64,000 nt of DNA from Brevibacterium senegalense (GTDB lineage Bacteria; Actinomycetota; Actinomycetes; Actinomycetales; Brevibacteriaceae), in NCBI RefSeq assembly GCF_000285835.1, contig NZ_HE978600.1, positions 159,102 to 223,101 on the forward strand. The letters run 5' to 3'. Positions within the stretch are counted from its first letter, which is position 1. Each line of letters starts with the position of its first letter. Below are positions 1-9,704 of this stretch, in pieces. Both the position numbers and the translations under genes were made by a program. Below the pieces are notes generated by a model. It was not told where the DNA came from. It made no database searches and was given only the letters and a program-made list of their open reading frames with translations.

Positions 1-197
1 TCGTCGACCTGCTGTGTGCACGGATGCGGCTGGAAGGACCGACCGAGCGCATGTGGGCGCGCGGAGCCGTGGGCTTCGTCCGCAGCTGCACGCTCGACTG
101 GCTGGCGGACCCGCGCTCCGCGGACCGTGCGCAGACGGACAGTTTCACCACGCGCCTCGCCACCTGGCTGTGGGCATCACGGAAGGAAGTCGCATGA
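1..197 (+). CDS. TetR-like transcriptional regulator, C-terminal fragment (5' end outside window)
   Basis: An open frame enters from the left edge (codons in phase with base 3) and ends in TGA at 195-197. About 64 residues are visible, with the run CTLDWLADP followed by an Arg/Ala/Asp-rich helix and a Trp-rich end (TWLWAS). This resembles the ligand-binding C-terminus of TetR-family repressors. Its stop codon overlaps the ATG of the next gene (ATGA at 194-197), so the two are probably translationally coupled, and the regulator may control the acyl-CoA enzyme downstream. The DNA-binding half is not in the window, so the family call rests on the tail and the context only. Confidence 0.5.
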   Translation, partial: VDLLCARMRLEGPTERMWARGAVGFVRSCTLDWLADPRSADRAQTDSFTTRLATWLWASRKEVA

Positions 198-2242
198 CAC
201 CAGGCAAGACACCGCTCACCCTTGATCCGGCCGTGCTGCAGGGCGTGGTCGACGGCGCATGGGCCGGCGCCCGTCGCCGCATCCGCGAGCTCAGCACGGA
301 TCCGGCGCTCCACCTCCCCGTCGACGGCACGCTCGAGGAACTGCGTGCGCACACGACCGCGGCGGTCCGCCCCGTGGCCGACTCCGGCCTCACCCGGCTC
401 GCGCTGCCCGTCGAGCAGGGCGGCACCGGGCGCCACGCGGAGTACCTCGCGGGCTTCGAGGAGCTCGTGACCGCCTCCCCCAGCCTCCAGATCAAGGCGG
501 GCGTGCAATTCGGCCTGTTCGGCGGTGCGATCATGCACCTGGGCAACAGCGACCAGCATGAGAAGTGGCTGCTGCCGGCACTGGACGGTGAGCTGATGGG
601 CAGCTTCGCGATGACGGAGATCGGCCACGGCTCCGATGTGGCCGAGGTCGGCACCACCGCGACGTACGACGCCGCCTCCCGCGAGTTCGTCGTCCACACC
701 CCGTTCCGGGCCGCGACGAAGGAGTACATCGGCAACGCGGCCCGCGACGCGCAGGCCGCCGTCGTCTTCGCACAACTCATCACGCAGGGCGTCAACCACG
801 GCGTCCACGCGTTCTACGTGCCGATCCGGGACGAGGCGGGCGACCCGCTGCCGGGTATCACGATCGAGGACGACGGGAAGAAGGGCGGCCTGCCGGGCGT
901 CGACAACGGGCGCTTCGCCTTCGACGAGGTGCGGGTCCCGCGGGAGAACCTGCTGACCCGGTACGGCGCGGTGACGGAGGAGGGCGAGTACTCCTCGCCC
1001 ATCGAGTCCCCGGGGCGCCGCTTCTTCACGATGCTGGGCACGCTCGTGCAGGGGCGCGTGTCGCTGGACGGCGCCGCGGTCGTCGCCTCGAAGCTGGCGC
1101 TCGACATCGCGGTGCGCTACGCGCACGACCGCCGCCAGTTCACCACCTCCTCCCCCGTCGAGGAGACCCGCCTCATCGACTACCAGCGCCACCAGCGCCG
1201 CCTCATGCCGCTCATCGCGCAGACGTACGCGGACGCGATCTCCCACGACACGTTGCTCCACACGTTCGACGCAGTCTTCTCCGGCGAGGACGAGACGACG
1301 GAGGGCCGCGAGCTGCTGGAGACGCAGGCGGCCGGCTTCAAGGCGCTCACGACCTGGAACGCGCTCGACACGATCCAGGAGGCGCGCGAGGCGTGCGGCG
1401 GCGCCGGCTACATGGCGGAGAACCGACTCGTGGGCCTCCACGCGGACATGGACGTGTACGTCACCTTCGAGGGTGACAACACGGTCCTCCTGCAGCTCGT
1501 GGGCAAGCGTCTGCTGACGGACTATGCGAAGGAGCTCAAGGACATCGACTTCGGCGGTGCCGCCCGCCTCATCGGCGCGCAGGCCGCCGAGCACACGCTC
1601 TACCGGACCGGATTCGCGAACGTGGGCCGGACCATCGGCGACCTCGTGACCGCCTCCGTGAACGACAAGCGGGTGCGGTCCGGCAAGGTGCAGGAGGCGC
1701 TCCTGCGCGATCGGGTCGAGACGATGGTCGCCTCCGTCGCGCAGAAGCTGCGCGGGGCGCAGGGGAAGGACCAGGCGACCGGCGCGCGCATCTTCAACGA
1801 GACGCAGAACGAGCTCGTCGAGGCCGCGATCGCCTACATCGAGCTGCTCAAGTGGCAGGGCCTCAACGACGAGATGCACCGCGTCGAGGACGAGGGCTCG
1901 CACCCGGAGGAGGCCAAGATCCTGCGGCGCATCCGCGACCTCTTCGGCCTCACCCTGCTGGAGCGGCACATGGGCTGGCACCTCATGCACGGGCGTCTGC
2001 CGATGGCGCGCGCCCGCCGCATCGGCCCCACGATCGATGCGCTGTGCGCGAAGCTCGCGCAGAACTCGCTCGACCTCGTCACGGCGTTCGGGTACGGACC
2101 GGACCACCGGCGCGCGCCCATCGCGGACGGGGCGGAGGCGCAGCGGCAGGGCGAGGCCCGCGCCTACTACCGGGCGGCGCGGGCGAAGTCCGACTGGCCG
2201 GTCGAGGAGAAGGAGCTCAGGAGGCGAGCAGCTCGCCGATGA
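194..2242 (+). CDS. acyl-CoA oxidase/dehydrogenase family protein
   Basis: 682-residue FAD-dependent acyl-CoA oxidising enzyme, expected to introduce the trans-2 double bond in fatty acyl-CoA. The run FAMTEIGHGSDV followed by a TTATYD-like stretch matches the flavin and substrate loop of the acyl-CoA oxidase branch. A C-terminal ACGGAGYM motif matches the CGGxGY segment of the same superfamily. The length (over 600 residues, with an extra helical C-terminal domain) also suits the oxidase-like group better than short 380-residue dehydrogenases. The ATG at 194 is chosen because GGAAGGAAG lies just upstream and it overlaps the stop of the TetR-like gene; an ATG at 14 would create a low-quality extension. 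The 3' end overlaps metX on the other strand by 26 bp. Confidence 0.85.
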   Translation: MTPGKTPLTLDPAVLQGVVDGAWAGARRRIRELSTDPALHLPVDGTLEELRAHTTAAVRPVADSGLTRLALPVEQGGTGRHAEYLAGFEELVTASPSLQIKAGVQFGLFGGAIMHLGNSDQHEKWLLPALDGELMGSFAMTEIGHGSDVAEVGTTATYDAASREFVVHTPFRAATKEYIGNAARDAQAAVVFAQLITQGVNHGVHAFYVPIRDEAGDPLPGITIEDDGKKGGLPGVDNGRFAFDEVRVPRENLLTRYGAVTEEGEYSSPIESPGRRFFTMLGTLVQGRVSLDGAAVVASKLALDIAVRYAHDRRQFTTSSPVEETRLIDYQRHQRRLMPLIAQTYADAISHDTLLHTFDAVFSGEDETTEGRELLETQAAGFKALTTWNALDTIQEAREACGGAGYMAENRLVGLHADMDVYVTFEGDNTVLLQLVGKRLLTDYAKELKDIDFGGAARLIGAQAAEHTLYRTGFANVGRTIGDLVTASVNDKRVRSGKVQEALLRDRVETMVASVAQKLRGAQGKDQATGARIFNETQNELVEAAIAYIELLKWQGLNDEMHRVEDEGSHPEEAKILRRIRDLFGLTLLERHMGWHLMHGRLPMARARRIGPTIDALCAKLAQNSLDLVTAFGYGPDHRRAPIADGAEAQRQGEARAYYRAARAKSDWPVEEKELRRRAARR

Positions 2243-3254
2243 GCGCGGCGACCTGACCGGATTCGGTCAGGAAGCCGTCGTGGCCCGCCCAGCTGGTGAT
2301 CGTCCGGAAGGACGTCCCGGCGGGCAGGCTGTCGGCGAGCAGACGCACCTGCGCCGGTGTGTACAGCCGGTCGCTGGAGACGGCGGCCACGAGGAACCGG
2401 CCGCCGGCTCCGGCGAGGGCCCGGCGCAGGTCCTGGGAGCGACCTCGGCGGACGTCGTGGTCCATGAGCGCCTGCGACAGGGTCACGTAGGAGTCCGGGT
2501 CGAAGCGGCTCACGAGCTTGCCGGCCTGGTGGTCGAGGTAGCTCTGGATCGTGTAGTAGCGGTCCCCCGGCTCCTCCGCCGGCCGGTCGGTCGTCTGCTG
2601 GCGGGCGCCGAACCGGTGGTTGAGCTCCGCGTCCGCGCGGTACGTCAGGTGCGCGATCTGCCGGGCGATGCCCAGTCCGCGCACCGGATCCGTCCGGATC
2701 GCCTCGACCTGGATGTGGCCCCACGCGATCTGGTCCGCGTCCGAGTACGCCGGGGCGGCGAAGACGCCGGTGCGCGCGACGCGCTCGGGCGCCAGCAGCG
2801 CCGTCTCGAGTGCGCGGGCGCCGCCCATCGAACCGCCCAGCACCGCCTGCCACCGGTCGATGCCCAGGTGGTCGGCCAGGAGCAGCTCCGCGCGCACGGT
2901 GTCGCGGATCGAGATGCGCGGGAAGGCCGAGCCCCACGGTGTGCCGTCCGGGCCCGCGGTCAGCGGACCCGTCGACCCGGAGCAGCCGCCCAGGACGTTC
3001 GCGCACACGACGAACCAGCGATCGGTGTCGAGGGGCAGGCCGGGGCCGATGAGGCCGGGCCACCACTCGTGCGCGTGCGAGTCTCCTGTGAGGGCGTGCT
3101 CGATGAGGATCGCGTTGTCCGCCTGCGGGGACAGCGTGCCGTACGTGTCGTACGCGAGCGCGACGGACGGCAGCACCGCGCCGGTCTCGAGCGTGAGCGA
3201 CCCCAGCTGAGCCGTCGTCGTCCGGTGCACGAGCGGAGGCGCGGCTGCTGTCAC
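2217..3254 (-). CDS. metX: homoserine O-acetyltransferase
   Basis: 345-residue alpha/beta-hydrolase that acylates homoserine with acetyl-CoA (MetX family), the entry step of the O-acetylhomoserine route to methionine. The nucleophile elbow GGSMGG gives Ser142. The oxyanion region reads NVLGGCSGSTGP, and the catalytic His lies in GHDGFL near the C-terminus. The GTG start at 3254 overlaps the metY stop (GTGA), so metY and metX form a coupled operon with metY first. The last 26 bp overlap the convergent acyl-CoA oxidase gene. MetX and serine acetyltransferase-like or MetA-type enzymes can be confused by name, but this fold and these motifs are those of MetX. Confidence 0.93.
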   Translation of the reverse strand: MTAAAPPLVHRTTTAQLGSLTLETGAVLPSVALAYDTYGTLSPQADNAILIEHALTGDSHAHEWWPGLIGPGLPLDTDRWFVVCANVLGGCSGSTGPLTAGPDGTPWGSAFPRISIRDTVRAELLLADHLGIDRWQAVLGGSMGGARALETALLAPERVARTGVFAAPAYSDADQIAWGHIQVEAIRTDPVRGLGIARQIAHLTYRADAELNHRFGARQQTTDRPAEEPGDRYYTIQSYLDHQAGKLVSRFDPDSYVTLSQALMDHDVRRGRSQDLRRALAGAGGRFLVAAVSSDRLYTPAQVRLLADSLPAGTSFRTITSWAGHDGFLTESGQVAALIGELLAS

Positions 3255-4561
3255 CGGGCCACCCGGGCCGCGGCGGCGAAGCCCTTCTCGAGATCCGCGA
3301 GGATGTCCTCGATGCCCTCGAGGCCCACCGCCAGGCGGACGAAGCCCTGGTTCACGCCGGCGGCCTGGAGCGCGGCGTCGTCCAGCTGCGAGTGCGTCGT
3401 CGAGGCGGGGTGGATGACGAGCGAGCGGACATCGCCGATGTTCGCGACGTGCGAGTGCAGGTCGAGCGCGTCGACGAAGGACACGGCGGCGTCGAACCCG
3501 CCTGCGATGTCGAAGCCCAGGACGGAGCCGGCGCCCTTGGGCAGGTACTGCTGGGCCAGCTCGTACCAGGGGCTGGACGGGTGGCCGGCGAAGTGGATCC
3601 TCTCCACCTGCGCGTGCCCGTCGAGGAAGTCGATGACCTTCTTCGCGTTCTCGACGTGGCGCTCGATGCGCAGGCTCAGGGTCTCGATGCCCTGGGCGAT
3701 GAGGAACGCGTTGAACGGCGAGGCCGCCGGGCCCAGGTCGCGCAGCAGCTGGACGCGGATCTTGAGGCCGTAGGAGACGTTGGCGCCGAAGGCCGAGTCC
3801 GGACCCAGATCGCGCCCGAAGACGAGCCCGTTGTACGACGGGTCCGGCTCGTTGAAGCCGGGGAAGCGCTCCGGGTCCTGCGTGTAGTCGAAGTTCCCGG
3901 AGTCGACGATGACGCCGGCGATCGACGTGCCGTGGCCGCCCAGGAACTTCGTGGCGGAGTGGACGACGACGTCCGCGCCGTGCTCGATCGGCTGGACGAG
4001 GTACGGAGTCGCGACCGTGTTGTCGACGATGAGCGGCACTCCCGCCTCGTGGGCCAGGTCCGCGACCCGGCGGATGTCGAGCACCTCGGAGCGGGGGTTC
4101 GCGATCGACTCCGCGAAGAACAGCTTCGTGTTGTCCCGGACCGCGTCGTTCCACGCCTGCGGATCGCTCGCGTCGACGAACGTCGTCTCGATGCCCAGCT
4201 TGGGCAGCGTCACCGCGAAGAGGTTGTAGGTGCCGCCGTACAGGCTGGCGCTCGCGACGATGTGGTCGCCCGCACCTGCGATGTTGAGGATCGCGAGGAA
4301 CTCCGCGGACTGGCCGGACGCGACGAGGACTGCGCCGACGCCTCCCTCGAGCGCGGCGACGCGGGCTTCGACGGCCTCGTGCGTGGGGTTGCCCAGGCGG
4401 GTGTAGATGGGGCCCAGCTCGGCGAGGGCGAAGCGGTCCGCGGCGGTCTTCTGCGAGTCGAAGACGAAGGAGGTCGTCTGGTAGATGGGCAGGGCCCGGG
4501 CGCCGGTCTGGGAGTCGGGCTCCTGGCCCGCGTGGATCTGGAGGGTCTCGAACGCTGTCAT
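3251..4561 (-). CDS. metY: O-acetylhomoserine aminocarboxypropyltransferase (sulfhydrylase)
   Basis: 436-residue PLP enzyme of the Cys/Met metabolism family. It makes homocysteine from O-acetylhomoserine and sulfide. The pyridoxal-binding lysine is Lys205 in HSATKFLGGHG, the cofactor-contacting segment is ASASLYGGTYNL, and the N-terminal signature is YTRLGNPT. The length (about 430) fits MetY rather than the shorter cystathionine gamma-synthase. The ATG at 4561 is preceded by AAGGAG at a good distance. It is the first gene of the metY-metX operon, and the 132-bp upstream gap holds phased TGAC repeats (separate entry) that may bind a sulphur regulator. Confidence 0.93.
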   Translation of the reverse strand: MTAFETLQIHAGQEPDSQTGARALPIYQTTSFVFDSQKTAADRFALAELGPIYTRLGNPTHEAVEARVAALEGGVGAVLVASGQSAEFLAILNIAGAGDHIVASASLYGGTYNLFAVTLPKLGIETTFVDASDPQAWNDAVRDNTKLFFAESIANPRSEVLDIRRVADLAHEAGVPLIVDNTVATPYLVQPIEHGADVVVHSATKFLGGHGTSIAGVIVDSGNFDYTQDPERFPGFNEPDPSYNGLVFGRDLGPDSAFGANVSYGLKIRVQLLRDLGPAASPFNAFLIAQGIETLSLRIERHVENAKKVIDFLDGHAQVERIHFAGHPSSPWYELAQQYLPKGAGSVLGFDIAGGFDAAVSFVDALDLHSHVANIGDVRSLVIHPASTTHSQLDDAALQAAGVNQGFVRLAVGLEGIEDILADLEKGFAAAARVAR

Positions 4562-4650
4562 GGGAGCTCCTTCGCGGATGGACGTGCGGCTGCGGGTGGA
4601 CTGCGGCTGTGACCATCGTGGACGAGGCGCGCGGCCCCCACACGACCCGA

Positions 4651-4707
4651 TGTCACGAAACGTCATGGAAGCGTCACCGGGCGCCACCGTGCGTCATCGG
4701 AAGTCAC
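4651..4707 (-). promoter_or_regulatory. phased TGAC direct repeats upstream of metY
   Basis: Read towards metY, the motif TGAC occurs at 4706, 4696, 4676, 4665 and 4655 (position of its T), i.e. at roughly 10-11 or 20 bp steps, with the fuller forms GTGACGC (4677-4671) and ATGACGT (4666-4660). This helical phasing upstream of a methionine gene suggests an operator array or activator site. The first two copies lie inside the end of dnaE2. A similar GTGACGC pair 11 bp apart precedes sfnG. The function is inferred only. Confidence 0.35.
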
Positions 4708-7700
4708 GTGCACGCGGAGCGATGTCCGTCGCGATCGGCACGAGCCGCTCCGCGTACAGGCTCACGACGGTCTCCCCCGGCGAGCCGTCGGGGCGGTTCG
4801 CACCGGCCGCCCGCTGCATGCGGCCGGTCACCGCGAGCACGTTCTTCGTGAGCGCGATCGACCGGTGCCGCTGCATGAGGCCGGGAGAGCACACGACGTT
4901 GAGCATCCCGTACTCGTCCTCGAGGTTGAAGAAGGTGATCCCGTCCGCGGTCGACGGCCGCTGCCGGTGCGTGACGATGCCGGCGATAGTCACCCGTGTC
5001 CCGTCTCCCGCATCCCGGGCATCGCGCGTCGACCCGTACCCGCGGGCGCGCAGCGACGCGCGGAGGACCTCGGTGGGGTATCCGTCGACCGTCACCCCGG
5101 TCGCCCACAGCTCCGCGAGCGTGGTCTCGAAGGCGTCCATGCCCGGCAGTGCGGGCGCGGTCTCCGGTCCCGAGGTCCCGGGCAGTGTCGCGGGCGACGC
5201 ACCCGACTGCCCGCCCGCCACCCAGAGCGCCTGCCGGCGCTCGAGCCCCAGCGAGCCGAACGCGCCGGCCGTCGCGAGCCCCTCGAGCGCGCGGACCGGC
5301 AGGCCGGTCCGCTGGGCGACGTCGCCCACCGAGGAGTAGGGGCCGTGGGCGCGCGCGGCGACGACGGCCTCGGCGTGCTCCTCCCCCACATCGCGGACCG
5401 AGGCCAGCCCCACGCGGATCGCGAACCCGCCGGCGGCGTCCGGCCAGCCCCCGCCGGAGTCCGGGTCCGGCTCGAGGTCCGCGAGCACCGCGGAGGCGTT
5501 CACGTCGACGGGGCGGACACCCACCCCGTGGCGGCGGGCGTCCGCCAGGAGGGACTGCGGCGAGTAGAAGCCCATCGGCTGGGCGCGCAGCAGGCCCGCC
5601 GTGAACGCCGCGTGGTGGTGGCGCTTGAGCCACGCCGAGTCGTACACGAGGTTCGCGAAGCTGATCGCGTGGGACTCGGGGAAGCCGTAGTTCGCGAAGG
5701 CGGCGATCTTGTCGAAGATCCGCCGGGCGGTGGACTCGTCGACGTCGCGGGCGGCGGCGCCGGCGAGGAAGCGCTCGGAGAGCCGGCGCATGCGCTCACG
5801 GGAGCGGCGGGCGCCCATCGCGCGGCGCAGCTCGTCCGCGTCCGCGCCCGAGAACCCGCCCACGTCCATCGCCATCTGCATGAGCTGCTCCTGGAACAGC
5901 GGCACGCCCAGGGTCTTCTCGAGGCTGGGGCGCAGCAGCGGGTGGAGGTAGGTGACCTCCTCCTTCTGCTGCCGCCTGCGGATGTAGGGATGGACGGAGC
6001 CGCCCTGGATGGGTCCGGGCCGGATGAGTGCGACCTGGACGGCGAGGTCGTAGAAGGTGCGCGGGGCCAGCCGGGGCAGCGTGCCGATCTGGGCGCGGGA
6101 CTCGACCTGGAAGACGCCCACCGCGTCCGCGGCGCACAGCATGTCGAAGACGGCCGGGTCCTCCTGCGGGATCTCCGCCCGGTCGATCCGCTCCCCCTTG
6201 TGCCGGGCGATGAGGTCGACCATCTCGTGCAGCGCCGTCAGCATCCCCAGCCCCAGCAGGTCGAACTTCACGAGGTCCATCGCCGCGCAGTCGTCCTTGT
6301 CCCACTGGACGACGGTGCGGTCGGCCATCGTGGCGGGCTCGATCGGGACGACCTCGCCGATCGGACGGTCCGCGAGGATCATGCCGCCGGAGTGGATGCC
6401 CAGGTGGCGCGGCGTGTCGAGGAGGTCCGCGGCCGCGGTCAGGACAGGAGCCGGCACGCCGCTGTCCTGGGTCGAGGGCAGGCTCCCCCAGCGGTGGAGC
6501 CCCTTCGAGAACGCGTCCTGCTGGCCCGGCCCGTAGCCCAGGGCGGCGGCCGCGTCGCGGACCGCCGACTTCGCCCGGTAGGTGATGACGTTCGCGACCT
6601 GCGCGGCCCGGTCCCGGCCGTAGTGCCGGTAGACGTACTGGATGACCTCCTCGCGACGGCCGGACTCGATGTCGATGTCGATGTCCGGGTAGCCCGCGCG
6701 GTCCGGGGTGAGGAAGCGGTCGAAGAGCAGCCCGAACCGCACCGCGTCCACCGCCGTGATGCCCAGGACGTAGCAGACGGCGGAGTTCGCGGCCGAGCCC
6801 CGCCCCTGGCAGAAGATGTCGTGGTCCCGGCAGTACCGGGCGATGTCCCGCACGATGAGGAAGTAGCCGCAGAAGCCCATCCCCTCAATCGTGTCGAGCT
6901 CGCGGTCGATCTGCTCCCACGCGTGCGGGGCGTCCGCGCGGGTGCCGTAGCGGTGGAGCGCGCCGTCCGCCACGAGACGACGCAGGTGGGACGTCTCGTC
7001 ACGTCCCGGTGGGACGGGGGCCGCGGGCAGGCGGGGTGCGGCGGCACGGAGGCTGAAGGCGGCCTCGGCGCTGATGCGCACCGTGCGGTCGACGGCGTCC
7101 CGGGGGAAACGGGCGAGCATCTCGTCGCCCGCGTGGATGCGGGCCGAGGCCGTGGGCGGCAGCCAGCCCGCCATCGCATCGAGACTGCGCCGGGAGCGGA
7201 CGGCGGCGCGCACCTGCGCATCGCGATGGCGGGCGCGGGTCGCGTAGTGCACCGCGTTCGTCGCGACCGTGGGCAGGCCGGTGCGGTCGGCGAGGTCGAT
7301 GAGGTGGCGGATGCGCTCGTCGTCGTCCGGCAGGCCGTGGCGGGTGAGCTCGACCGCGAGGTTGTCCGCCCCGACCGCGTCGCGCAGGCGCCGCAGCGCG
7401 GTGAGCCCCCCGTCCGGGTCCTGCGGGTCCGCGAGCGCGCGGGCCAGCGGTCCCTTCCGGCAGCCGGTCAGCAGCTGCCACGCGCCCGAGGTCCGCGCCT
7501 CCTCGTGCAGCTCCTCCGCGTGGAAGACCGGCCGGTTCTTCTCCCCGCGCAGGTTCGCGCGCGTGATGGCGGCGGAGAGGCGGCGGTAGCCCTCGACGCC
7601 GCGGGCCAGCACCAGCAGGTGCGTTGCCGCCGGGTCGACCTGGCCGGGGATGCGGTCGGTGAGTCCGATCGACAGCTCCGAGCCGAACACGGTGGGCAGA

Positions 7701-8068
7701 CCGGACTCCGCGGCCGCCGCGGCGAAGCGGGGCGCACCGTAGAGACCGTTGTGGTCCGTGAGCGCCAGCCCTGCCAGCCCGGCCGCGACCGCGGTCTCCA
7801 CGAGCTCCTCCGGCTCCGAGGCACCGTCGAGGAAGCTGAAGTCCGAGTGCACGTGCAGCTCCGCGTAGGGCGTCCCCGCGGGGACGTACGCGGGTGGTCG
7901 GGGTGGTTGCGGTGGGCCGTCCGGCGGGCTGCTCGCGGGGCTGTCCGGGAGGATCCTGTCCGCGCGGCCCCACGAGCCCACGGAGACGGGGCGGTCGTCC
8001 GGTGCCGCGCGGTCGGAGAGCCGCCGCTCGAGCTCCGACCAGGGTGTCCGCGGGTTGAAGCCGCTCAT
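4694..8068 (-). CDS. dnaE2: error-prone DNA polymerase III alpha subunit DnaE2
   Basis: 1124-residue C-family polymerase. An N-terminal PHP domain begins near residue 68 (YAELHVHSDFSFLDGAS), and the palm has the catalytic acidic run PDIDIDIE near residue 460. The helix-hairpin-helix and OB domains follow (TIAGIVTHRQRP, then DEYGMLNVV), as in DnaE2, which does SOS translesion synthesis together with ImuA' and ImuB. The ATG at 8068 follows an AGGAGG site; an upstream extension to 8386 is only a read-through of the imuB region. It lies 13 bp after imuB in the same operon. A copy of the GTCCCCGCGGGGAC palindrome (7872-7885) lies in the poorly conserved N-terminal linker before the PHP domain. Confidence 0.93.
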   Translation of the reverse strand: MSGFNPRTPWSELERRLSDRAAPDDRPVSVGSWGRADRILPDSPASSPPDGPPQPPRPPAYVPAGTPYAELHVHSDFSFLDGASEPEELVETAVAAGLAGLALTDHNGLYGAPRFAAAAAESGLPTVFGSELSIGLTDRIPGQVDPAATHLLVLARGVEGYRRLSAAITRANLRGEKNRPVFHAEELHEEARTSGAWQLLTGCRKGPLARALADPQDPDGGLTALRRLRDAVGADNLAVELTRHGLPDDDERIRHLIDLADRTGLPTVATNAVHYATRARHRDAQVRAAVRSRRSLDAMAGWLPPTASARIHAGDEMLARFPRDAVDRTVRISAEAAFSLRAAAPRLPAAPVPPGRDETSHLRRLVADGALHRYGTRADAPHAWEQIDRELDTIEGMGFCGYFLIVRDIARYCRDHDIFCQGRGSAANSAVCYVLGITAVDAVRFGLLFDRFLTPDRAGYPDIDIDIESGRREEVIQYVYRHYGRDRAAQVANVITYRAKSAVRDAAAALGYGPGQQDAFSKGLHRWGSLPSTQDSGVPAPVLTAAADLLDTPRHLGIHSGGMILADRPIGEVVPIEPATMADRTVVQWDKDDCAAMDLVKFDLLGLGMLTALHEMVDLIARHKGERIDRAEIPQEDPAVFDMLCAADAVGVFQVESRAQIGTLPRLAPRTFYDLAVQVALIRPGPIQGGSVHPYIRRRQQKEEVTYLHPLLRPSLEKTLGVPLFQEQLMQMAMDVGGFSGADADELRRAMGARRSRERMRRLSERFLAGAAARDVDESTARRIFDKIAAFANYGFPESHAISFANLVYDSAWLKRHHHAAFTAGLLRAQPMGFYSPQSLLADARRHGVGVRPVDVNASAVLADLEPDPDSGGGWPDAAGGFAIRVGLASVRDVGEEHAEAVVAARAHGPYSSVGDVAQRTGLPVRALEGLATAGAFGSLGLERRQALWVAGGQSGASPATLPGTSGPETAPALPGMDAFETTLAELWATGVTVDGYPTEVLRASLRARGYGSTRDARDAGDGTRVTIAGIVTHRQRPSTADGITFFNLEDEYGMLNVVCSPGLMQRHRSIALTKNVLAVTGRMQRAAGANRPDGSPGETVVSLYAERLVPIATDIAPRARDFR
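7872..7885. repeat. palindrome copy 1, GTCCCCGCGGGGAC (inside dnaE2)
   Basis: Perfect 14-bp inverted repeat flanked by one more complementary base pair on each side (16-bp palindrome 7871-7886). It is read in dnaE2 as codons for Val-Pro-Ala-Gly-Thr in the N-terminal proline-rich linker just before the PHP domain. Confidence 0.9.
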
Positions 8069-8081
8069 GCGGAGGCCCTCC

Positions 8082-9704
8082 TCACGCGTACTCCCCCACG
8101 AGTCGCCACTGGCCGTCCTCGCGGCAGAGGAGGAAGGCGGCACCGTCCTCCGCGAGCACCTGGAGGCGCACGCGACGCTGGCGGAGCGCGGGCTCCCACC
8201 AGCCGGTCTCGACCGGCCACGGCGATGAGTGGTCGACGATCCGATGGGTGCCCGCTCCGGGGATCCGCAGGGTGGCGGGTCTCGAATCCAGCCCCGAGGA
8301 CCGGGCGACCACCGACCCGCCCGCCGCGTCCAGCAGTTCCACCGGGGTGCTGAGGATGCGGGCCGGATGCGGTGCGGGGATCGCACCCGGCCAGGGGGCC
8401 TCGGGGTCGCGGTCCGGGCGGGGCGCCTGCTGCCAGGGGGTCCAGAGGTTCGTCTCCTGCGGGTCGCGGCCGCCCTGCAGCCCGGGGACCAGCACCGAAT
8501 CCGGGCCGAAGAGGCCCTGCACGCGCTCGAGGCTGTGCGCCACCGCGCCGCTGCCGCGGTCCAGGAGGCTGGGCTGGGTGGCGAGGGGGGCCGCCAGCTC
8601 GGCTGCTGTGAGGGTGAGGAGTGCGATGCCCTCGTCGTTCTCGTCCGAGGTCGCGGCGGGGCGAGGTGCCGTGCGTGAGGTCAGCCAGCCCTCCGCCTGC
8701 CAGCGCGCCCGGTCCGCGACGCGGTTGTCCGTCATGTCCTCGAGCCGCCACGTGCGCTCGCTGACCTGTCCCCCGGCGGCGGTGAGCCGGATCGTCACCT
8801 GGGTGCAGGCGAGGGAGCGCCGGCGGACCTCGTCGAAGAGCTGGGCAGCGGCGGCGCGGGCTCGGAATGCGAGGACGTCGGTGCGCGGGGTGGGCGGCTC
8901 CAGGGGCGCCTCGACGACGAGGTCGTCCGCGCGGCTGTGGTCGCGCAGACCGCGCTGACCCACGCCCCGTGCCAGGTCGCGCAGCCGCAGGCCCAGCGGA
9001 CCGAACCGGGTGCCGATGTCCGTGGGGCTCAGCTGCGCGAACGCGCCCAGCGTGCGCAGGCCCAGGCGCTGGAGGACACTCACGAGCTCGGCGAGTGCCT
9101 GGGGGTCGAGGGTCTCGTCCAGGAGGAGCGCCGCGTCGAAGGCGCGGGTGGGCTGCGCGGCGAGGAACGCGCGAGTGCCGCCCGGCGCCACACGGGTCGC
9201 GGTGCGCGCGGCGAGGAGGGCGGCGAAGTGCGTGTCCGCGATGCCGGGGAGGAACTCCCAGCCGGTGCTCTCCGTGAGGGCGGCCAGGAGGTGCTCGACG
9301 GCGGCGGCCTCGTCCGGATGGGTGTGACGCAGCGAGGCCGCCGGGATGCTCACCGCGCCGGGCCCCAGCACGGTGAAGCGGGCCACGGTGTCGTCCAGCG
9401 CCTGCGTGGCGGAGGCGAAGAGACGCGCCTCCGCGTCCGGGTTGCGCGGGGCCAGGAGCAGGTCGGGGCAGCGTCCGCGGGCCGCGCGCGTCGTCATGGC
9501 CGGTTCGACCCCGAGCGCCCGCGCCGGAGCGTTGACGGAGACCACCCGGTTGGCGTGCAGGACGGCGACCGGGGCGGTGGGCAGCGCATCCGCCTCCAGG
9601 GCTGCGGCGAGGGCGGGCCAGTCGGGGACGACGAGGACGAGGACGCGCTGCGGTGCGGACTCGCCCGGCTGCGGACCCCGCTGTGCGCTCAGCTGCTCAC
9701 GCAT
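8082..9704 (-). CDS. imuB: ImuB, catalytically degenerate Y-family polymerase-like mutasome hub
   Basis: 540-residue Y-family polymerase homologue that lacks the usual N-terminal catalytic acid motif: the place of DMDAFFASVE is taken by VLVVPDWPALAAALEA, as in ImuB proteins. In mycobacteria ImuB binds the beta clamp and recruits DnaE2 and ImuA'. The little-finger region and a C-terminal end WRLVGEYA, typical of ImuB, are visible. The start ATG at 9704 lies inside the end of imuA' (8-nt overlap), which argues against the longer frame that begins at 9881. dnaE2 follows after 13 bp. Confidence 0.9.
   Translation of the reverse strand: MREQLSAQRGPQPGESAPQRVLVLVVPDWPALAAALEADALPTAPVAVLHANRVVSVNAPARALGVEPAMTTRAARGRCPDLLLAPRNPDAEARLFASATQALDDTVARFTVLGPGAVSIPAASLRHTHPDEAAAVEHLLAALTESTGWEFLPGIADTHFAALLAARTATRVAPGGTRAFLAAQPTRAFDAALLLDETLDPQALAELVSVLQRLGLRTLGAFAQLSPTDIGTRFGPLGLRLRDLARGVGQRGLRDHSRADDLVVEAPLEPPTPRTDVLAFRARAAAAQLFDEVRRRSLACTQVTIRLTAAGGQVSERTWRLEDMTDNRVADRARWQAEGWLTSRTAPRPAATSDENDEGIALLTLTAAELAAPLATQPSLLDRGSGAVAHSLERVQGLFGPDSVLVPGLQGGRDPQETNLWTPWQQAPRPDRDPEAPWPGAIPAPHPARILSTPVELLDAAGGSVVARSSGLDSRPATLRIPGAGTHRIVDHSSPWPVETGWWEPALRQRRVRLQVLAEDGAAFLLCREDGQWRLVGEYA

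Noticed and set aside
2217..4643. Single 808-residue minus-strand protein covering metX and most of metY
   Set aside because: The upstream half is an Arg/Pro-rich shadow of metY in another frame; metX begins at the GTG overlapping the metY stop.
4562..4693. SAM riboswitch upstream of metY
   Set aside because: The gap is only 132 bp and I cannot find the conserved core words of SAM-I/IV or SAM-II; the TGAC repeats explain the region better as a protein site.
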